In this document: positions 11,873-21,137 of the stretch, in pieces
Layout: each line of letters starts with the position of its first letter
Position numbering within the stretch: the first letter of the stretch is position 1
Assembly (NCBI GenBank): GCA_051884615.1
Contig: JBJEVT010000038.1
Coordinates: 1 to 64,000 of the forward strand
From: UBA1724 sp051884615
GTDB lineage: Bacteria; Verrucomicrobiota; Lentisphaeria; Oligosphaerales; Oligosphaeraceae
Length of the DNA stretch: 64,000 nucleotides
Direction: 5' to 3'
Program-made: the position numbers and the translations under genes
The notes under the pieces: generated by a model
The model's input: the letters and a program-made list of their open reading frames with translations, nothing else
The model's database searches: none
Told to the model about the DNA's origin: nothing

Positions 11873-13663
11873 ATGTTGAATCTCACGAAAATATTTGCAG
11901 GCATGTCCTGGGGAACTCCCTGGAAGCGCGCCCGCCAAAAACGGATGCTGGTGCTGACGCTCTGCGTCCTTGCCGGAACCCTCTCCGGATTGGCCAGCAG
12001 CGGCATGCATCTTCTCGCGGAATGGGTCCATGGCCAAAGCCAGGAGCTGGTGGCGCGATGCGGAGGGGCGGGATTCTGGGTGGGCCCCGCCTTGCCCTCC
12101 CTGGGCATCTTCTTCTGCGTGCTGCTGGGAAGCCTCTTCTGGCGCCGCCATCCCATGGAGACCAACCTCTGGCTGGCCATCCGGGAGGCCCGTCATCCGG
12201 ACCGGGGCATGCGGGAATACCATGCCTACAGCCACATTCTCACCAGCGGGGTCTCCGTGGGCCTGGGAATCTCCGCCGGCATGGAGGCCCCCAGCGCCCT
12301 CACCGGGGCGGCCATCGGGGACAATCTGGGCCGGAAACTGGGGCTGCCCCGGGAAACCCGCACCCTCCTGCTGTGCGCCGGCGCCGGCGCCGCCATCGCC
12401 GGCGTCTTCAGTGCCCCTCTGGCGGGCGCCCTCTTCGCCTGCGAAGTCCTGCTTCCCGGCTCCTCCGGCGTCACCCTCATCCCCCTCCTCATCGCCGCCG
12501 CCTCCGGCGCCATCGTCAGCCAGCTCTGCGGCGTCCAGGTGGGTTTTCCCGAGACGGTCTACAGCTGGAGGGTGGAGAATCTCTGGCTCTATCTCCTGAC
12601 GGGACTGGTCTGCGGACTCCTCTCCGTGGCCATCATCCGCTTGAACTGCCTGATGCTGCGTCTGCGCCAGAAAATCCGGCGCCCCTGGCTCCTGATGCCC
12701 CTGGGGGGACTGGCCCTGTATGGGATTTTCCTGGCGCTGCCGGTCCTGGGGGGCTCCGGGCTGGACACCGTGCTGGAGCTGATGCACCGGGGCCATGGCG
12801 CCCTGCCCGCGGGGTTGATGCCCATGCCCCAGGGCTCGGGATGGGGACTGCTGGTGGCCTTCGCCCTGTGCGTGCTCCTGAAGCCCGTGGCCTCCATCCT
12901 CTCCATCCAATCCGGGGGCGACGGCGGCATGTTCGCCCCCTCCCTGGTGACCGGCGCCTATGTGGGCTTCCTCTTCGCCCAGCTCCTGGGATTGCTGGAC
13001 ATCACCGGATTCCCCCTGGTGAACTGCATGGCGGCGGGCATGGCGGGCACCCTGGCCGGCGTGATGCACGCCCCCCTGACGGCACTGTTCCTCATCGCCG
13101 AGCTCCTGGGGGGATACCAGCTCTTCGTGCCCCTGATGATCGTGGTGGCCCTCTCCACCTTTGTGAGCCGCTGCCTCTCCCGGGGCAACATCTACTTCGC
13201 CGCCGCCGGCGCGATGCGCACCAGCCGGGAACCCCTGGTCAGCGAAAGCATGGACGACCATCAGGACACCGCCGTGGGGGAATTGGCGGACCGGGGACTC
13301 TACTCCCTGGCGCCCCAGGACACCTTCCGCACTCTCCTGAAGATTCTGATGCACAGCCCCCAGGAAATCTTCCCCGTGCTGGACGAGGCGGGATGCCTGG
13401 TGGGGGTGATCCGGGAGCGCAATCTGCGCCCCTACCTCCTGGACAAGAAGCTGTATGACATCCTGGTGGCCGACGATTTCATGGGCAGCGCCCCCGTCTG
13501 CCTCCCCGCGGAGACGACCCTGGCCGAGGCCACCCGGGTCTTCGACGCCACCGGCGCCGATTTCATCCCCATCTCCCAGAACGGACGCTTCCTGGGAATC
13601 CTCACCCGGGCGCATCTGCTGGAAAGCCATCGAAGCCTCCTGACCCACCAGGAACTCTTCTGA
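11873..13663 (+). CDS. ClC-family chloride channel/antiporter with CBS domains
   Basis: 596 aa with about ten hydrophobic segments, then a soluble tail from about residue 440. GMEAP near residue 140 corresponds to the GxExP filter motif bearing the gating glutamate. GGDGGMFAPSLVTGAYVG near 345-362 is the second filter segment. The tail holds two CBS repeats (around DTFRTLLKILMHSPQEIFPVLDEAG and ETTLAEATRVFDATGADFIPI), which usually sense adenine nucleotides. It moves Cl- or related anions across the inner membrane, or fluoride in one clade. It is divergent from ddl; AATTATGTTAAATATAC in the 98-bp gap may serve as promoter DNA. Confidence 0.9.
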   Translation: MLNLTKIFAGMSWGTPWKRARQKRMLVLTLCVLAGTLSGLASSGMHLLAEWVHGQSQELVARCGGAGFWVGPALPSLGIFFCVLLGSLFWRRHPMETNLWLAIREARHPDRGMREYHAYSHILTSGVSVGLGISAGMEAPSALTGAAIGDNLGRKLGLPRETRTLLLCAGAGAAIAGVFSAPLAGALFACEVLLPGSSGVTLIPLLIAAASGAIVSQLCGVQVGFPETVYSWRVENLWLYLLTGLVCGLLSVAIIRLNCLMLRLRQKIRRPWLLMPLGGLALYGIFLALPVLGGSGLDTVLELMHRGHGALPAGLMPMPQGSGWGLLVAFALCVLLKPVASILSIQSGGDGGMFAPSLVTGAYVGFLFAQLLGLLDITGFPLVNCMAAGMAGTLAGVMHAPLTALFLIAELLGGYQLFVPLMIVVALSTFVSRCLSRGNIYFAAAGAMRTSREPLVSESMDDHQDTAVGELADRGLYSLAPQDTFRTLLKILMHSPQEIFPVLDEAGCLVGVIRERNLRPYLLDKKLYDILVADDFMGSAPVCLPAETTLAEATRVFDATGADFIPISQNGRFLGILTRAHLLESHRSLLTHQELF

Positions 13664-13672
13664 TTCCCCCTT

Positions 13673-13690
13673 CCCGCCGCCGACGGCGGG
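13673..13690. terminator. GC hairpin between the ClC gene and argB
   Basis: CCCGCCG-CCGA-CGGCGGG is a perfect 7-bp stem starting 10 nt after the ClC stop. There is no T tract on either side, so it may slow or stabilise transcript ends without being a classical terminator. Confidence 0.4.
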
Positions 13691-13725
13691 CCTCCCCATT
13701 CCCTCTTCCCCCTCCTCCCTCCCCC

Positions 13726-14607
13726 ATGGACATCTCCCAGGAACAAGGCAAGGCAGATGTGCTCATCGAGGCACTGCCCTATTTTCAGGAATTTTACGGA
13801 AGCACCCTGCTGGTGAAGTTCGGCGGCAGCGCCATGGAGGACATGGAGCGGGCGCGGGACGTCCTCCGGGATGTGGCGTTCATGTCCGTGGCGGGCATGA
13901 AGCCCATTGTGGTCCACGGCGGCGGCAAGGCCATCAACGGGGAGTTGGCGAAGGCGGGGGTGCAGCCCCGCTTCATCAACGGCCTGCGCTACACCGACGG
14001 GGACACCATCCGGGTGGTGGACCGGGTGCTTCACCAGGTGGTGAACCGGGAGCTGGTGCGCTTCCTCCACGAGGAACTCCACGTGGATGCCTGTCCCGTC
14101 TCCGGCAAGAACATCCTGCGCTGCCAGAAGATCGGCACCCAGAACCCGGAGACGGGGGAGGAGATGGACCTGGGCTATGTGGGGAAGGTGGTGAACGTGG
14201 ACACGCCCCAAATCCAGTGGATTCTGGCGCGGCGCCAGCTGCCGGTGGTCACTCCCCTGGCCAGCGACCAGAACGGCGGGGTCTTCAACATCAACGCCGA
14301 CATGGCGGCCTGCGAAATCGCCGCCGAACTCAAGGTGCGGAAGCTGGTCTTCCTCTCCGATGTCCCCGGCGTCCTCCGGGACCCCCGGGACCCCGCCAGC
14401 CTGATCTCCTCCATCCACTGCGACGAGGTGGAGGAACTGATCTCCTCCGGCGTCATCTCCGGCGGCATGATTCCCAAGGTGCGCAGCGCACGGGACGCCG
14501 TCCGCGCCGGCGTGGGACAGGTCCACATGATCGACGGACGCCTTCGCCACTCCCTCCTGCTGGAGATCTTCACCCGCCAGGGCGTGGGAACCCAGATCCT
14601 GCCCTGA
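13726..14607 (+). CDS. argB: Acetylglutamate kinase
   Basis: 293 aa. LVKFGGSAM (about residues 26-34) is the phosphate-binding glycine loop. VVHGGGKAIN follows near 62, and GGVFNINADMAACEIA near 185-200 matches the nucleotide/substrate region. The N-terminal segment before the first strand (VLIEALPYFQEFYGS) resembles the extra helix of hexameric, arginine-inhibited enzymes, so feedback inhibition is plausible. It phosphorylates N-acetylglutamate in arginine synthesis. No other arg gene is nearby. Its last 38 bp overlap the convergent DUF2851 gene. Confidence 0.95.
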   Translation: MDISQEQGKADVLIEALPYFQEFYGSTLLVKFGGSAMEDMERARDVLRDVAFMSVAGMKPIVVHGGGKAINGELAKAGVQPRFINGLRYTDGDTIRVVDRVLHQVVNRELVRFLHEELHVDACPVSGKNILRCQKIGTQNPETGEEMDLGYVGKVVNVDTPQIQWILARRQLPVVTPLASDQNGGVFNINADMAACEIAAELKVRKLVFLSDVPGVLRDPRDPASLISSIHCDEVEELISSGVISGGMIPKVRSARDAVRAGVGQVHMIDGRLRHSLLLEIFTRQGVGTQILP

Positions 14608-15982
14608 GGCCTTGCCCTGCCTCGCCTTCCGGCAGAACCTGGAGGGGACATTCCCCGCAGCAGTGGTCCAGGGCGAGGCAGAAATTCTGGAAAATATCCA
14701 TCATGCCCTGTTGCTGGGGGGCGCCGGGCAGCAGCTCGTGCCATCGGGAGGGAGGCGTGAGAAAGCGGGAGACGGCCTTCCGCAGCAGGTGGTTCTCCTG
14801 GAGCCGGGGCAGCATGGCCCAGGCGCGGCGGACGGTCTCCAGGAGGGCGGCGTCCCCCGCCTCCTCCCCATGGGCGCCCAGGAGGGGGAGCAGCACATTC
14901 TGGGCCAGGTCCCGTCGGCGATCCTCCCCCAGGAGGGCGGCGGGGCGGGGCAGCAGATGCTGAAAGTCCCGGCATTGGTTCCAGGGGGGCTCCTCCGGCA
15001 AGGGGGCGATGACGGCCTTCAGCAATGCCCTGGGGGCGTTCCGGTGTTCCCTGGCCACCCGGGAGAGCCAGGCCCAGGGGCGGCATTGGCACCGATGCAG
15101 CCAGAAGGCGGCGGCAAGGGTGCGGCGAAAGGCGTTGTTCAGGGGGCGACCCCCGGGCTTCCAGGCGAGGGGGAGTCGGGAGAATCCGCTTTGCCACCAG
15201 CGGTTCCATGCCTGTCGCAGCCAGGGGCGCAGGGCGGGCAGCACATTCTGCCGGGTGGGATCCGGCAGAAGTCCCCCCGCGCCCAGGAGCAAGGCCAGGA
15301 GGGCTTCCCGGTCCTTGCCTTCCCGGGTGTGGCTACGCAGAAGCTCCAGGGGGATGCCCCGGGCCAGGGCAAGGAAATTCTCCCGGTTGTCGGCGTAGCC
15401 CATGGCCTCCATGACCCGCTCGTAGAGGGATTGCTCCTGGCCGGCCTCCAGCCCGCGCTGCAGCAGGGTGCGCCCGTGGCGCTGGAAGCGGGCAAGCCCG
15501 GCGGCGGCAAGAATCTCCTGCAACGCCCCGTCCTCCGCCAGGGCCCATTGGAGGGCGCATCCCCCCGGCGGAATTTCCCGGGCATGGGGATAGGAGGCGG
15601 CCTCCACCTGCCGGAGAAACCCCTCCCAGCTGGGCAGAAGCTGGCCCGCCAGCTCCAATGTGGGCAGCCCCGGAGAACGGGTACTCCCCCGCAGATCGTC
15701 CTCCCAGACCACATGGAGGACGACGCCCTGGTAGGCGGGATCGCCATCGTGTCCATGGGCGAACCAGTCCGAGGCGCGGCGATGCAATTCCACGTCTCCC
15801 CGGACCAGGCGTTCCCCCAGGAGGAGGGCCGCCCCGGTGAAATCGGGGCCGGATCCCCGGTTCCAGAGCCCGCCGGAGAGCACCCGGAGGGGCGTGCCGT
15901 CCCGGCAGAGGGGATGTGTGCGGAGCATGCGTTCATTCCAGAGGATTTGGAGGAATCGTTCGCTGTAGGGGCAGGGGGGCAT
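14570..15982 (-). CDS. DUF2851 family protein
   Basis: 470 aa. The N-terminal region has SGLWNRGSGPDFTGA-type residues (as GGLWNRGSGPDFTGAALLLG, about 36-55) and GDVELHRRASDWFAHGHDGDPAYQGVVLHVVWEDD (about 63-97). These match the conserved DUF2851 start and contain an E-x-H plus further His/Asp residues suggestive of a nuclease-like metal site. The rest is Leu/Arg-rich and helical. The function is not established. The 3' end overlaps argB tail-to-tail by 38 bp. Confidence 0.8.
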   Translation of the reverse strand: MPPCPYSERFLQILWNERMLRTHPLCRDGTPLRVLSGGLWNRGSGPDFTGAALLLGERLVRGDVELHRRASDWFAHGHDGDPAYQGVVLHVVWEDDLRGSTRSPGLPTLELAGQLLPSWEGFLRQVEAASYPHAREIPPGGCALQWALAEDGALQEILAAAGLARFQRHGRTLLQRGLEAGQEQSLYERVMEAMGYADNRENFLALARGIPLELLRSHTREGKDREALLALLLGAGGLLPDPTRQNVLPALRPWLRQAWNRWWQSGFSRLPLAWKPGGRPLNNAFRRTLAAAFWLHRCQCRPWAWLSRVAREHRNAPRALLKAVIAPLPEEPPWNQCRDFQHLLPRPAALLGEDRRRDLAQNVLLPLLGAHGEEAGDAALLETVRRAWAMLPRLQENHLLRKAVSRFLTPPSRWHELLPGAPQQQGMMDIFQNFCLALDHCCGECPLQVLPEGEAGQGLRAGSGFPRPGG

Positions 15983-16195
15983 GGGTGGTCTGGATTGCGT
16001 GTGCGTGGGAGGGCGGGGCGGGACCCGGAACCCGCGGGGGGAGGGAGTGTCAAATTCCCCGCGTTTTTTCCCGGACGGCCAGCCCGCCTCTCTTCCTCAA
16101 ACGGGCTGTCGGGTCCGCCTCTTTCCCAACATCCTGGCCCCCGGGAGTCTCTCCCTCCTTTCCCCTGGTGGCCGGGAACAATATGGTGGCGTAAA

Positions 16196-17575
16196 ATGCT
16201 TCCCCTCCTCTCTTCCCCGAAAAGCCTGATTTTCCTGCTCGCGCTTCTCCTTTCCCTGCCCATGGGCGTCCTCTTCGCCGCGCCCACGCCGCCGGAACCC
16301 TCGCCCCAGCGCATGACCCCCACCGTCCAGGCCGTCCGCAAGGCCCTGCCCTGGGTGGTGAGCATCGGGACGACCCAGCAAATCCTCCAGGTGAACGACC
16401 CCTTCAGCCTCTTCTTCACCGATTTCTTCTGCCAGCCCAACCGGGTGCTGACCCAGTACTCCCCCCTGGGCTCCGGCGTGATCCTGGATTCCTCCGGGCT
16501 GGTGATGACCAACTACCATGTGGTGCGAAGGGCGTCCTCCATCCAAGTCCAACTGTGGGACGGCACCGCCCTGGTGGCGCGGATGGTGGGATACGACGTG
16601 CCCAACGACCTCTGTCTCCTGAAACTGGAAAATCCCGGCAAGCCCCTGGCGCCGGCGGAATTCGCCGCCGTCCAGGATCTCTATCTGGGGGAGACGGTCA
16701 TCGCCATCGGCAATCCCTTCGGCCTGGGGCAGTCGGTGTCCACGGGGGTGCTCTCCGCGCTGAACCGCTCCTTCCGGGAAGGGGAGGTCTCCTTCGAGGA
16801 ACTGCTCCAGACCGACGCCGCCATCAATCCCGGCAACTCCGGCGGCCCCCTGGTGAATCTGGACGGACAGGTGGTGGGCATCAACCAGGCCATCCGGGCC
16901 GACGCCCAGGGAATCGGCTTCGCCATCCCCCTCTCCCATATCGAGAACTTCCTCTCCTATTGGCTGAAACCCTCCCATTTCTCCGACGCCTACCTGGGCA
17001 TGGAGCCCACCGCCATCCTGGAACTGGGAGATGACCAGGGAGGCGTCGTCCTGCCGGAAATCCTCCCCGACTCCCCCCTCCAGAAGGCGGGACTGGCCCA
17101 GGGAGACCGCATCCTCTCCGTCAACGGAATCCCCGTGCGCCGCCCCCTGGACTGGGGGAAGGCGATCTGGTCCCTCCAGAAAGGGGATGTCCTGACCCTG
17201 GAGACCTCCCGGGGCGAATGTCAGGTCACGGCGGAGCCCATGCCGGACGAACTGCTCCTGAAGACCCGCCTGGGACTGGAGGTGACGGACCTGAACGACA
17301 CCGTGGCCAGCGCCCTGGGCCTCCGCCAGGGAGAGCGGGGGGTCGTCATCACCCAGATCTTTCCCGATCTTCCCGGGGGCGACCAGGTGGCCCAGTGGCG
17401 GCAACTGCTTCGCAGGGGGGATATAGTACTGAAGTTCGCTGACCAGGAGGCCCCCAGCCTGGCGGATATGGCCCGCCTCCTGCGGGAAAATTCCGCCGGC
17501 CAGCATCAGTATGTGGTCTTCTATTGCGCGGCGGTGAAGATGCCGGTGGAGGTGGCCAGATTCGTTCTCCATTGA
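16196..17575 (+). CDS. HtrA/DegP-type serine protease with PDZ domains
   Basis: 459 aa. A hydrophobic signal segment (residues 10-28) ends near LFAAP, indicating export to the periplasm. The trypsin-like triad is visible: His108 in TNYHVV, Asp138 in NDLCLL and Ser215 in NPGNSGGP. PDZ repeats follow, at about 268-345 (GGVVLPEILPDSPLQKAGLAQGDRILSVNG) and about 360-450. It degrades or refolds damaged envelope proteins. The ATG at 16196 is chosen because the signal peptide starts there, although its upstream region has no good Shine-Dalgarno. dgkA and a Cys-cluster gene follow closely. Confidence 0.92.
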   Translation: MLPLLSSPKSLIFLLALLLSLPMGVLFAAPTPPEPSPQRMTPTVQAVRKALPWVVSIGTTQQILQVNDPFSLFFTDFFCQPNRVLTQYSPLGSGVILDSSGLVMTNYHVVRRASSIQVQLWDGTALVARMVGYDVPNDLCLLKLENPGKPLAPAEFAAVQDLYLGETVIAIGNPFGLGQSVSTGVLSALNRSFREGEVSFEELLQTDAAINPGNSGGPLVNLDGQVVGINQAIRADAQGIGFAIPLSHIENFLSYWLKPSHFSDAYLGMEPTAILELGDDQGGVVLPEILPDSPLQKAGLAQGDRILSVNGIPVRRPLDWGKAIWSLQKGDVLTLETSRGECQVTAEPMPDELLLKTRLGLEVTDLNDTVASALGLRQGERGVVITQIFPDLPGGDQVAQWRQLLRRGDIVLKFADQEAPSLADMARLLRENSAGQHQYVVFYCAAVKMPVEVARFVLH

Positions 17576-17624
17576 CACCTCCCGCCCGTCCCGCCCCCTC
17601 CCCCGCACCCCTCTCTCGACAGTA

Positions 17625-18005
17625 ATGGATTTTCTCGGCTTGCGCCACCTGGGGCGCTCCTTCTCCAGCGCATTTCAGGGCCTGCGGGACGCCTTTCAGG
17701 AGGTGGCCTTTCGCCAGGAACTGTGCATCGGCGTCATTGCGGTGCCCGTCGCCTGGATGGCGCCGGGGCTCTCCCTCCTGTGGCGGGTCTTTCTCACGGT
17801 GAGCTGGCTGGCCCTGCCCACCATGGAAATCGTCAACACCGCCGTGGAGAATGCGGTGAATATTCTGTCTCCCCAATGGAACCCCCTGGCGCGCAAGGCA
17901 AAGGACCTGGCCGGGGCCGGGGTCCTCTGCATTTGTCTGGCCAATCTCCTGGTGTGGGGCGCCGCCGCCTATGTGGTGCTGAAGCACTGCCTGGGCAAGG
18001 GATGA
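17625..18005 (+). CDS. dgkA: Diacylglycerol kinase family membrane protein
   Basis: 126 aa with three hydrophobic helices. Residues 9-37 (GRSFSSAFQGLRDAFQEVAFRQELCIG) and EIVNTAVENAVNILSPQWNPLARKAKDLAGAGV (about 68-100) carry the family signature, including the conserved E-x3-N-T-A-x-E and K-x2-D-x-A-x-A residues. DgkA phosphorylates diacylglycerol in E. coli; Gram-positive relatives phosphorylate undecaprenol. Here it could recycle either lipid at the inner membrane. Its stop overlaps the start of the next gene (TGATG). Confidence 0.92.
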   Translation: MDFLGLRHLGRSFSSAFQGLRDAFQEVAFRQELCIGVIAVPVAWMAPGLSLLWRVFLTVSWLALPTMEIVNTAVENAVNILSPQWNPLARKAKDLAGAGVLCICLANLLVWGAAAYVVLKHCLGKG

Positions 18006-18349
18006 TGGAGCGGAAGGACGAACAGGGGCGGGGCGGGGTCTTCCATTGCCGCTGCTGCGGAAATTGCTGCCGGTGGGAGGGGGTGGTCCGCTATCTCCCG
18101 GAGGAGGGAAGGAGAATCGCCGCCTTTCTGGGCATCTCCGAGGATGACCTGATTCAAAGATATACTCGCCTCTCCCCAGACCGCAAAGGACTCCTCTTCC
18201 AGGAACGGGAGGACGGCTCCTGCATCTTCCTGAACGCCCGGAACCGTTGCATGATCCACCCCGTGAAGCCGGAGAAGTGCCGCTCCTTTCCTTATGATTG
18301 GCAGACCACCGAGGACCAGAAGGACCTCTGCCAGGGATTCTGGAGCTGA
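18002..18349 (+). CDS. YkgJ-type cysteine-cluster protein
   Basis: 115 aa. CRCCGNCCRWEG (about residues 17-28), then a single Cys in GSCIFL and NRCMIHPVKPEKCRSFPYDW near the C-terminus, match the zinc/iron-chelating Cx2Cx2C...C...C pattern of the YkgJ/UPF0153 family. The family is predicted to bind a metal or Fe-S cluster; its function is unknown. It is translationally coupled to dgkA by an ATGATG/TGA overlap, so the two are co-expressed. The exact start could be 18002 or 18005. Confidence 0.85.
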   Translation: MMERKDEQGRGGVFHCRCCGNCCRWEGVVRYLPEEGRRIAAFLGISEDDLIQRYTRLSPDRKGLLFQEREDGSCIFLNARNRCMIHPVKPEKCRSFPYDWQTTEDQKDLCQGFWS

Positions 18350-18360
18350 ACGCCGGAATA

Positions 18361-19794
18361 TCAGGGCTTGGGGGCGCCGTCCACGGCGGGAAGCCGGTGC
18401 ACATGCCAGGCGGCGCATCCCCAGCAGATGCCCCCGCCCAGCAAGTCGGCCGCCAGACGGGCGTAGAAGACCCCCAGGCGCCAGTGGAGTGCCCCCGCCA
18501 GGAGCGAGCAGGGAACCAGGATGAAGATGAGACGCCCCCCCTTCAAGGCGGCGTCCAGTCTGGGATGCCCCGTGCCGGTGAGGGCGAAGCCGCCATAGCG
18601 GGCAAGCTCCAGCATCCCGAAGCCCCAGGGAATGATGGTCATGTATTCCACCACCATGGCCTGCACCTCCGGCACCGGGGTGAAGGCCGCGGCGATGGGA
18701 CGGATGGCCAGGAACAGGAAGATGGCCGAGAGCCCGAGGATGGAGAAGGCGCAGAAGGAGGCGAAGCGGAAGGCCTGCTTGACCCGGCTGTAGAGATGGG
18801 CCCCGTAGTTCTGGGCCACGATGGACATCAGGGGGATGCCGAAGGCCATGGGCAACACGAAGGTGACGGATTCCAGGCGGGACCCGGCGGCGGTGGCGGC
18901 CACCATGGCGTCGCCGAAGGAGGAGGTGACCCGGGTGGTGACGGCGTTGGTGAGGGGCAGCAGAAGCATGCCAAGGATGGAGGGAATGGCATAGCTCCCG
19001 ATGCGCTGCCAGCTCTTCAGCAGGGCGCCCAGGGGAATGGGACGGAAGGAGAGCAGCCTCAGCCGGGAGAGAAGCGCCAGGAGCAGGCCGGCGGAGACGG
19101 CCTGGGAAAGGATGGTGGCCAGGGCGGCTCCCCGGATTCCCATCCCCGGCACGAAGGCGAAGAGCCCACCCCATGCCTGAAGACAGACGGAGGCCAGAGG
19201 AAAGGACAGCCCCTGGGCGAAATGCTGGATGCCCTCTCCTCCGAAGATGAAGATGGGGTCCAGGAGGACGTTCACCGCCAGGCCCAGAATGGTCATCAGC
19301 GAGGAGATGATGGGCCGCCCCGCCGCGATGAGAAGATGGTTTCCCGGCATGGAGATGCCGGCGGTGACGCAGCCCAGAAACCAGATGCCCATGTAGCCCT
19401 CCACCAGGAGAAGGGTCTCGCCGGTGGCTCCCAGCACGGTGTAGATGGGGGCGGCGAAGAGCAGCCCCAGAATCGTGATGCAGCCGGAGATCAGGGTGAT
19501 GAGGATCATTCCGCTGGAGACGGTCAGCCGTGCCTCGTCCTCCTTTCCCGCCCCCAGGGCCTGGGCCATCAGCGCCATGCACCCGCCGCCAAAACCGCCG
19601 AAGAGGCATCCGGCAAGCATCACCACGGGAAAGGTGAAGCCCATGGCGGCCAACGGCTCCTGGCTCCCCAGTTGCCCGACAAAATAGGTGTCGGCGATGT
19701 TGTAGCCGGACATGGCCAGGGTGCTGGCCAGCATGGCGGCCGCCGTCTTGAGCATCATGACGGGGATGCTACCCCGTGTGTATTCTGCTTCCAT
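18361..19794 (-). CDS. MATE family multidrug/sodium antiporter
   Basis: 477 aa, with about twelve membrane helices in two similar halves. NIADTYFVGQLGSQEPLAAMG (about residues 32-52) is the typical first-repeat motif, and GDAMVAATAAGSRLESVTFVLPMAFG (about 296-321) is the equivalent in the second half. Family members export cationic drugs or metabolites in exchange for Na+ or H+. It is downstream of fur on the same strand, with 258 bp between them. The start has no clear Shine-Dalgarno. It is convergent with the Cys-cluster gene, 11 bp apart. Confidence 0.92.
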   Translation of the reverse strand: MEAEYTRGSIPVMMLKTAAAMLASTLAMSGYNIADTYFVGQLGSQEPLAAMGFTFPVVMLAGCLFGGFGGGCMALMAQALGAGKEDEARLTVSSGMILITLISGCITILGLLFAAPIYTVLGATGETLLLVEGYMGIWFLGCVTAGISMPGNHLLIAAGRPIISSLMTILGLAVNVLLDPIFIFGGEGIQHFAQGLSFPLASVCLQAWGGLFAFVPGMGIRGAALATILSQAVSAGLLLALLSRLRLLSFRPIPLGALLKSWQRIGSYAIPSILGMLLLPLTNAVTTRVTSSFGDAMVAATAAGSRLESVTFVLPMAFGIPLMSIVAQNYGAHLYSRVKQAFRFASFCAFSILGLSAIFLFLAIRPIAAAFTPVPEVQAMVVEYMTIIPWGFGMLELARYGGFALTGTGHPRLDAALKGGRLIFILVPCSLLAGALHWRLGVFYARLAADLLGGGICWGCAAWHVHRLPAVDGAPKP

Positions 19795-20052
19795 GAGGAA
19801 AACGAAAGAAGGGGAACCAGGGCGAGGCGGCAGGGCTCACCCGGAGAAATGGGGAATTTCTTCCTCGGACAGGGCGGGGGACCAAGGGCGGGAATATGCG
19901 CCCTCCGTTCCCGCGGAACGGCATCGGGCGGGGGAAGGAGGCGCCCCCTTTCCTGGCTTCCCGGCCTGTGTCCCGAGGGCGAAAGGCGAAGGCCCGCTCC
20001 TTGCCCGGGGGGAGGAAATATAACAGGCGTCCAAACGGGAAAACACCCCCTT

Positions 20053-20571
20053 TTATTGTGCCTCCAGGGAGGAAATTCCCTCCTGGGCAGCCTGCGGGGA
20101 AGGGGCCTGCTCCGTCTGCTGGCGAAGCGCCCACTCCTTCCGCTCCTCCTCGGCGCAGGCGGCGCACAGGCCGCAAAGACGGTACTCCCGGTGAAGCCCC
20201 GTGAACCCGGGAATGTCCGGAATGGGGGGAAGGGGGGAGGGCAGATCAAAGTCCGCCACCTTGCCACATCGACGGCAGATGACGTGCCCGTGCTCGGAAA
20301 TCCGGCTGTCAAAGCGCGCATTGACAATCTTGTCCATCCGGTTGAGCTGGCCGTAGTCCACCATCTCGGACAGGATGCGGAAGACGCTTTCCCGGGTGAT
20401 GGAGGGAATCTCCTGGCGCACCGCCTCCCAGACCTGGTTCACGGTGGGATGGGTGTAGTTCTCCCGCAAATACAGATAGATTGCCCGGCGCTGACGGGTG
20501 CGCTTGCAGCCGTGGGCCGCGCAGAAATCCTGAAATTCCTGCTCCTCTTGCTCAAAGTGTCGTGTGGCCAT
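20053..20571 (-). CDS. Fur-family transcriptional regulator
   Basis: 172 aa. The N-terminal winged helix includes KRTRQRRAIYLYL and SITRESVFRILSEMVDYGQL. The dimerisation part has the metal-site sequence SEHGHVICRRCGKVADF near residue 90-106. CGLCAACAEEE supplies the second CxxC of the structural zinc site. This could be Fur (iron), Zur (zinc) or PerR (peroxide); the sequence does not decide. A TATATT box and AT-rich DNA lie upstream at about 20735. Confidence 0.9.
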   Translation of the reverse strand: MATRHFEQEEQEFQDFCAAHGCKRTRQRRAIYLYLRENYTHPTVNQVWEAVRQEIPSITRESVFRILSEMVDYGQLNRMDKIVNARFDSRISEHGHVICRRCGKVADFDLPSPLPPIPDIPGFTGLHREYRLCGLCAACAEEERKEWALRQQTEQAPSPQAAQEGISSLEAQ

Positions 20572-20876
20572 GTCAACTTCCCCGAGGGGCCTCCTGCCCT
20601 CCCGGGCAAAGGTACGTCATGAAAGCGGTCCTTCCCGCCAGCCTCCCTCTGGTGGATATGCCAATCACTGGGGAAAAGACACCGGGCCTTCGCCCGAAAC
20701 CAGGACATCGCTGCCTTGGTGTTTCCCCTCAATATAGTTCCCACCCCCTGCCCCTTATTTCCTCCTCCCCAAGAAAAATCACCCGAAAATCCACCCCGAA
20801 CCACCACGGGGGGGGATGCCGCCGGAGGAGCCTCCCGGAACGCCGCCACCGGCCTCCCTCCCCCGGCACACGCAAG

Positions 20877-20895
20877 AAAAGGAACGTTTTTTTCT
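20877..20895. repeat. 19-nt inverted repeat, left arm
   Basis: Reads AAAAGGAACGTTTTTTTCT and is the exact reverse complement of 21119-21137. The arms enclose 223 bp. Flanking bases do not extend the match. Confidence 0.75.
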
Positions 20896-21118
20896 TGAAA
20901 AACCGGAATGGAGCGACAGAAGGCGGGGAAGAGTCCGGAAAAAACAAATGTCCGTTGTCAATGTCGCGACCGGGCGCGGGGGATGGCTCCAGGCATCCAT
21001 GGCGTGCGTCAGGCTGCTTCTTGACTCCTGGCGTGGCGAAAAGGCATGGCCACTCGCCGGCTTCCAGGTTTTGGAACGCGATGGATTCGCAGGGGGAAAT
21101 CCCTTTTCCTCCCTGTGG

Positions 21119-21137
21119 AGAAAAAAACGTTCCTTTT
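21119..21137. repeat. 19-nt inverted repeat, right arm
   Basis: Reads AGAAAAAAACGTTCCTTTT, an exact partner of 20877-20895. It lies 96 bp before the first lipoprotein start. Confidence 0.75.

Noticed and set aside
19795..20052. Possible guanidine (ykkC) riboswitch before the MATE exporter
   Set aside because: A CTGTCCGAGG stretch recalls part of ykkC-I, but the CTAGGGTTCCG block and the downstream conserved pieces are missing. It would need a covariance model search.
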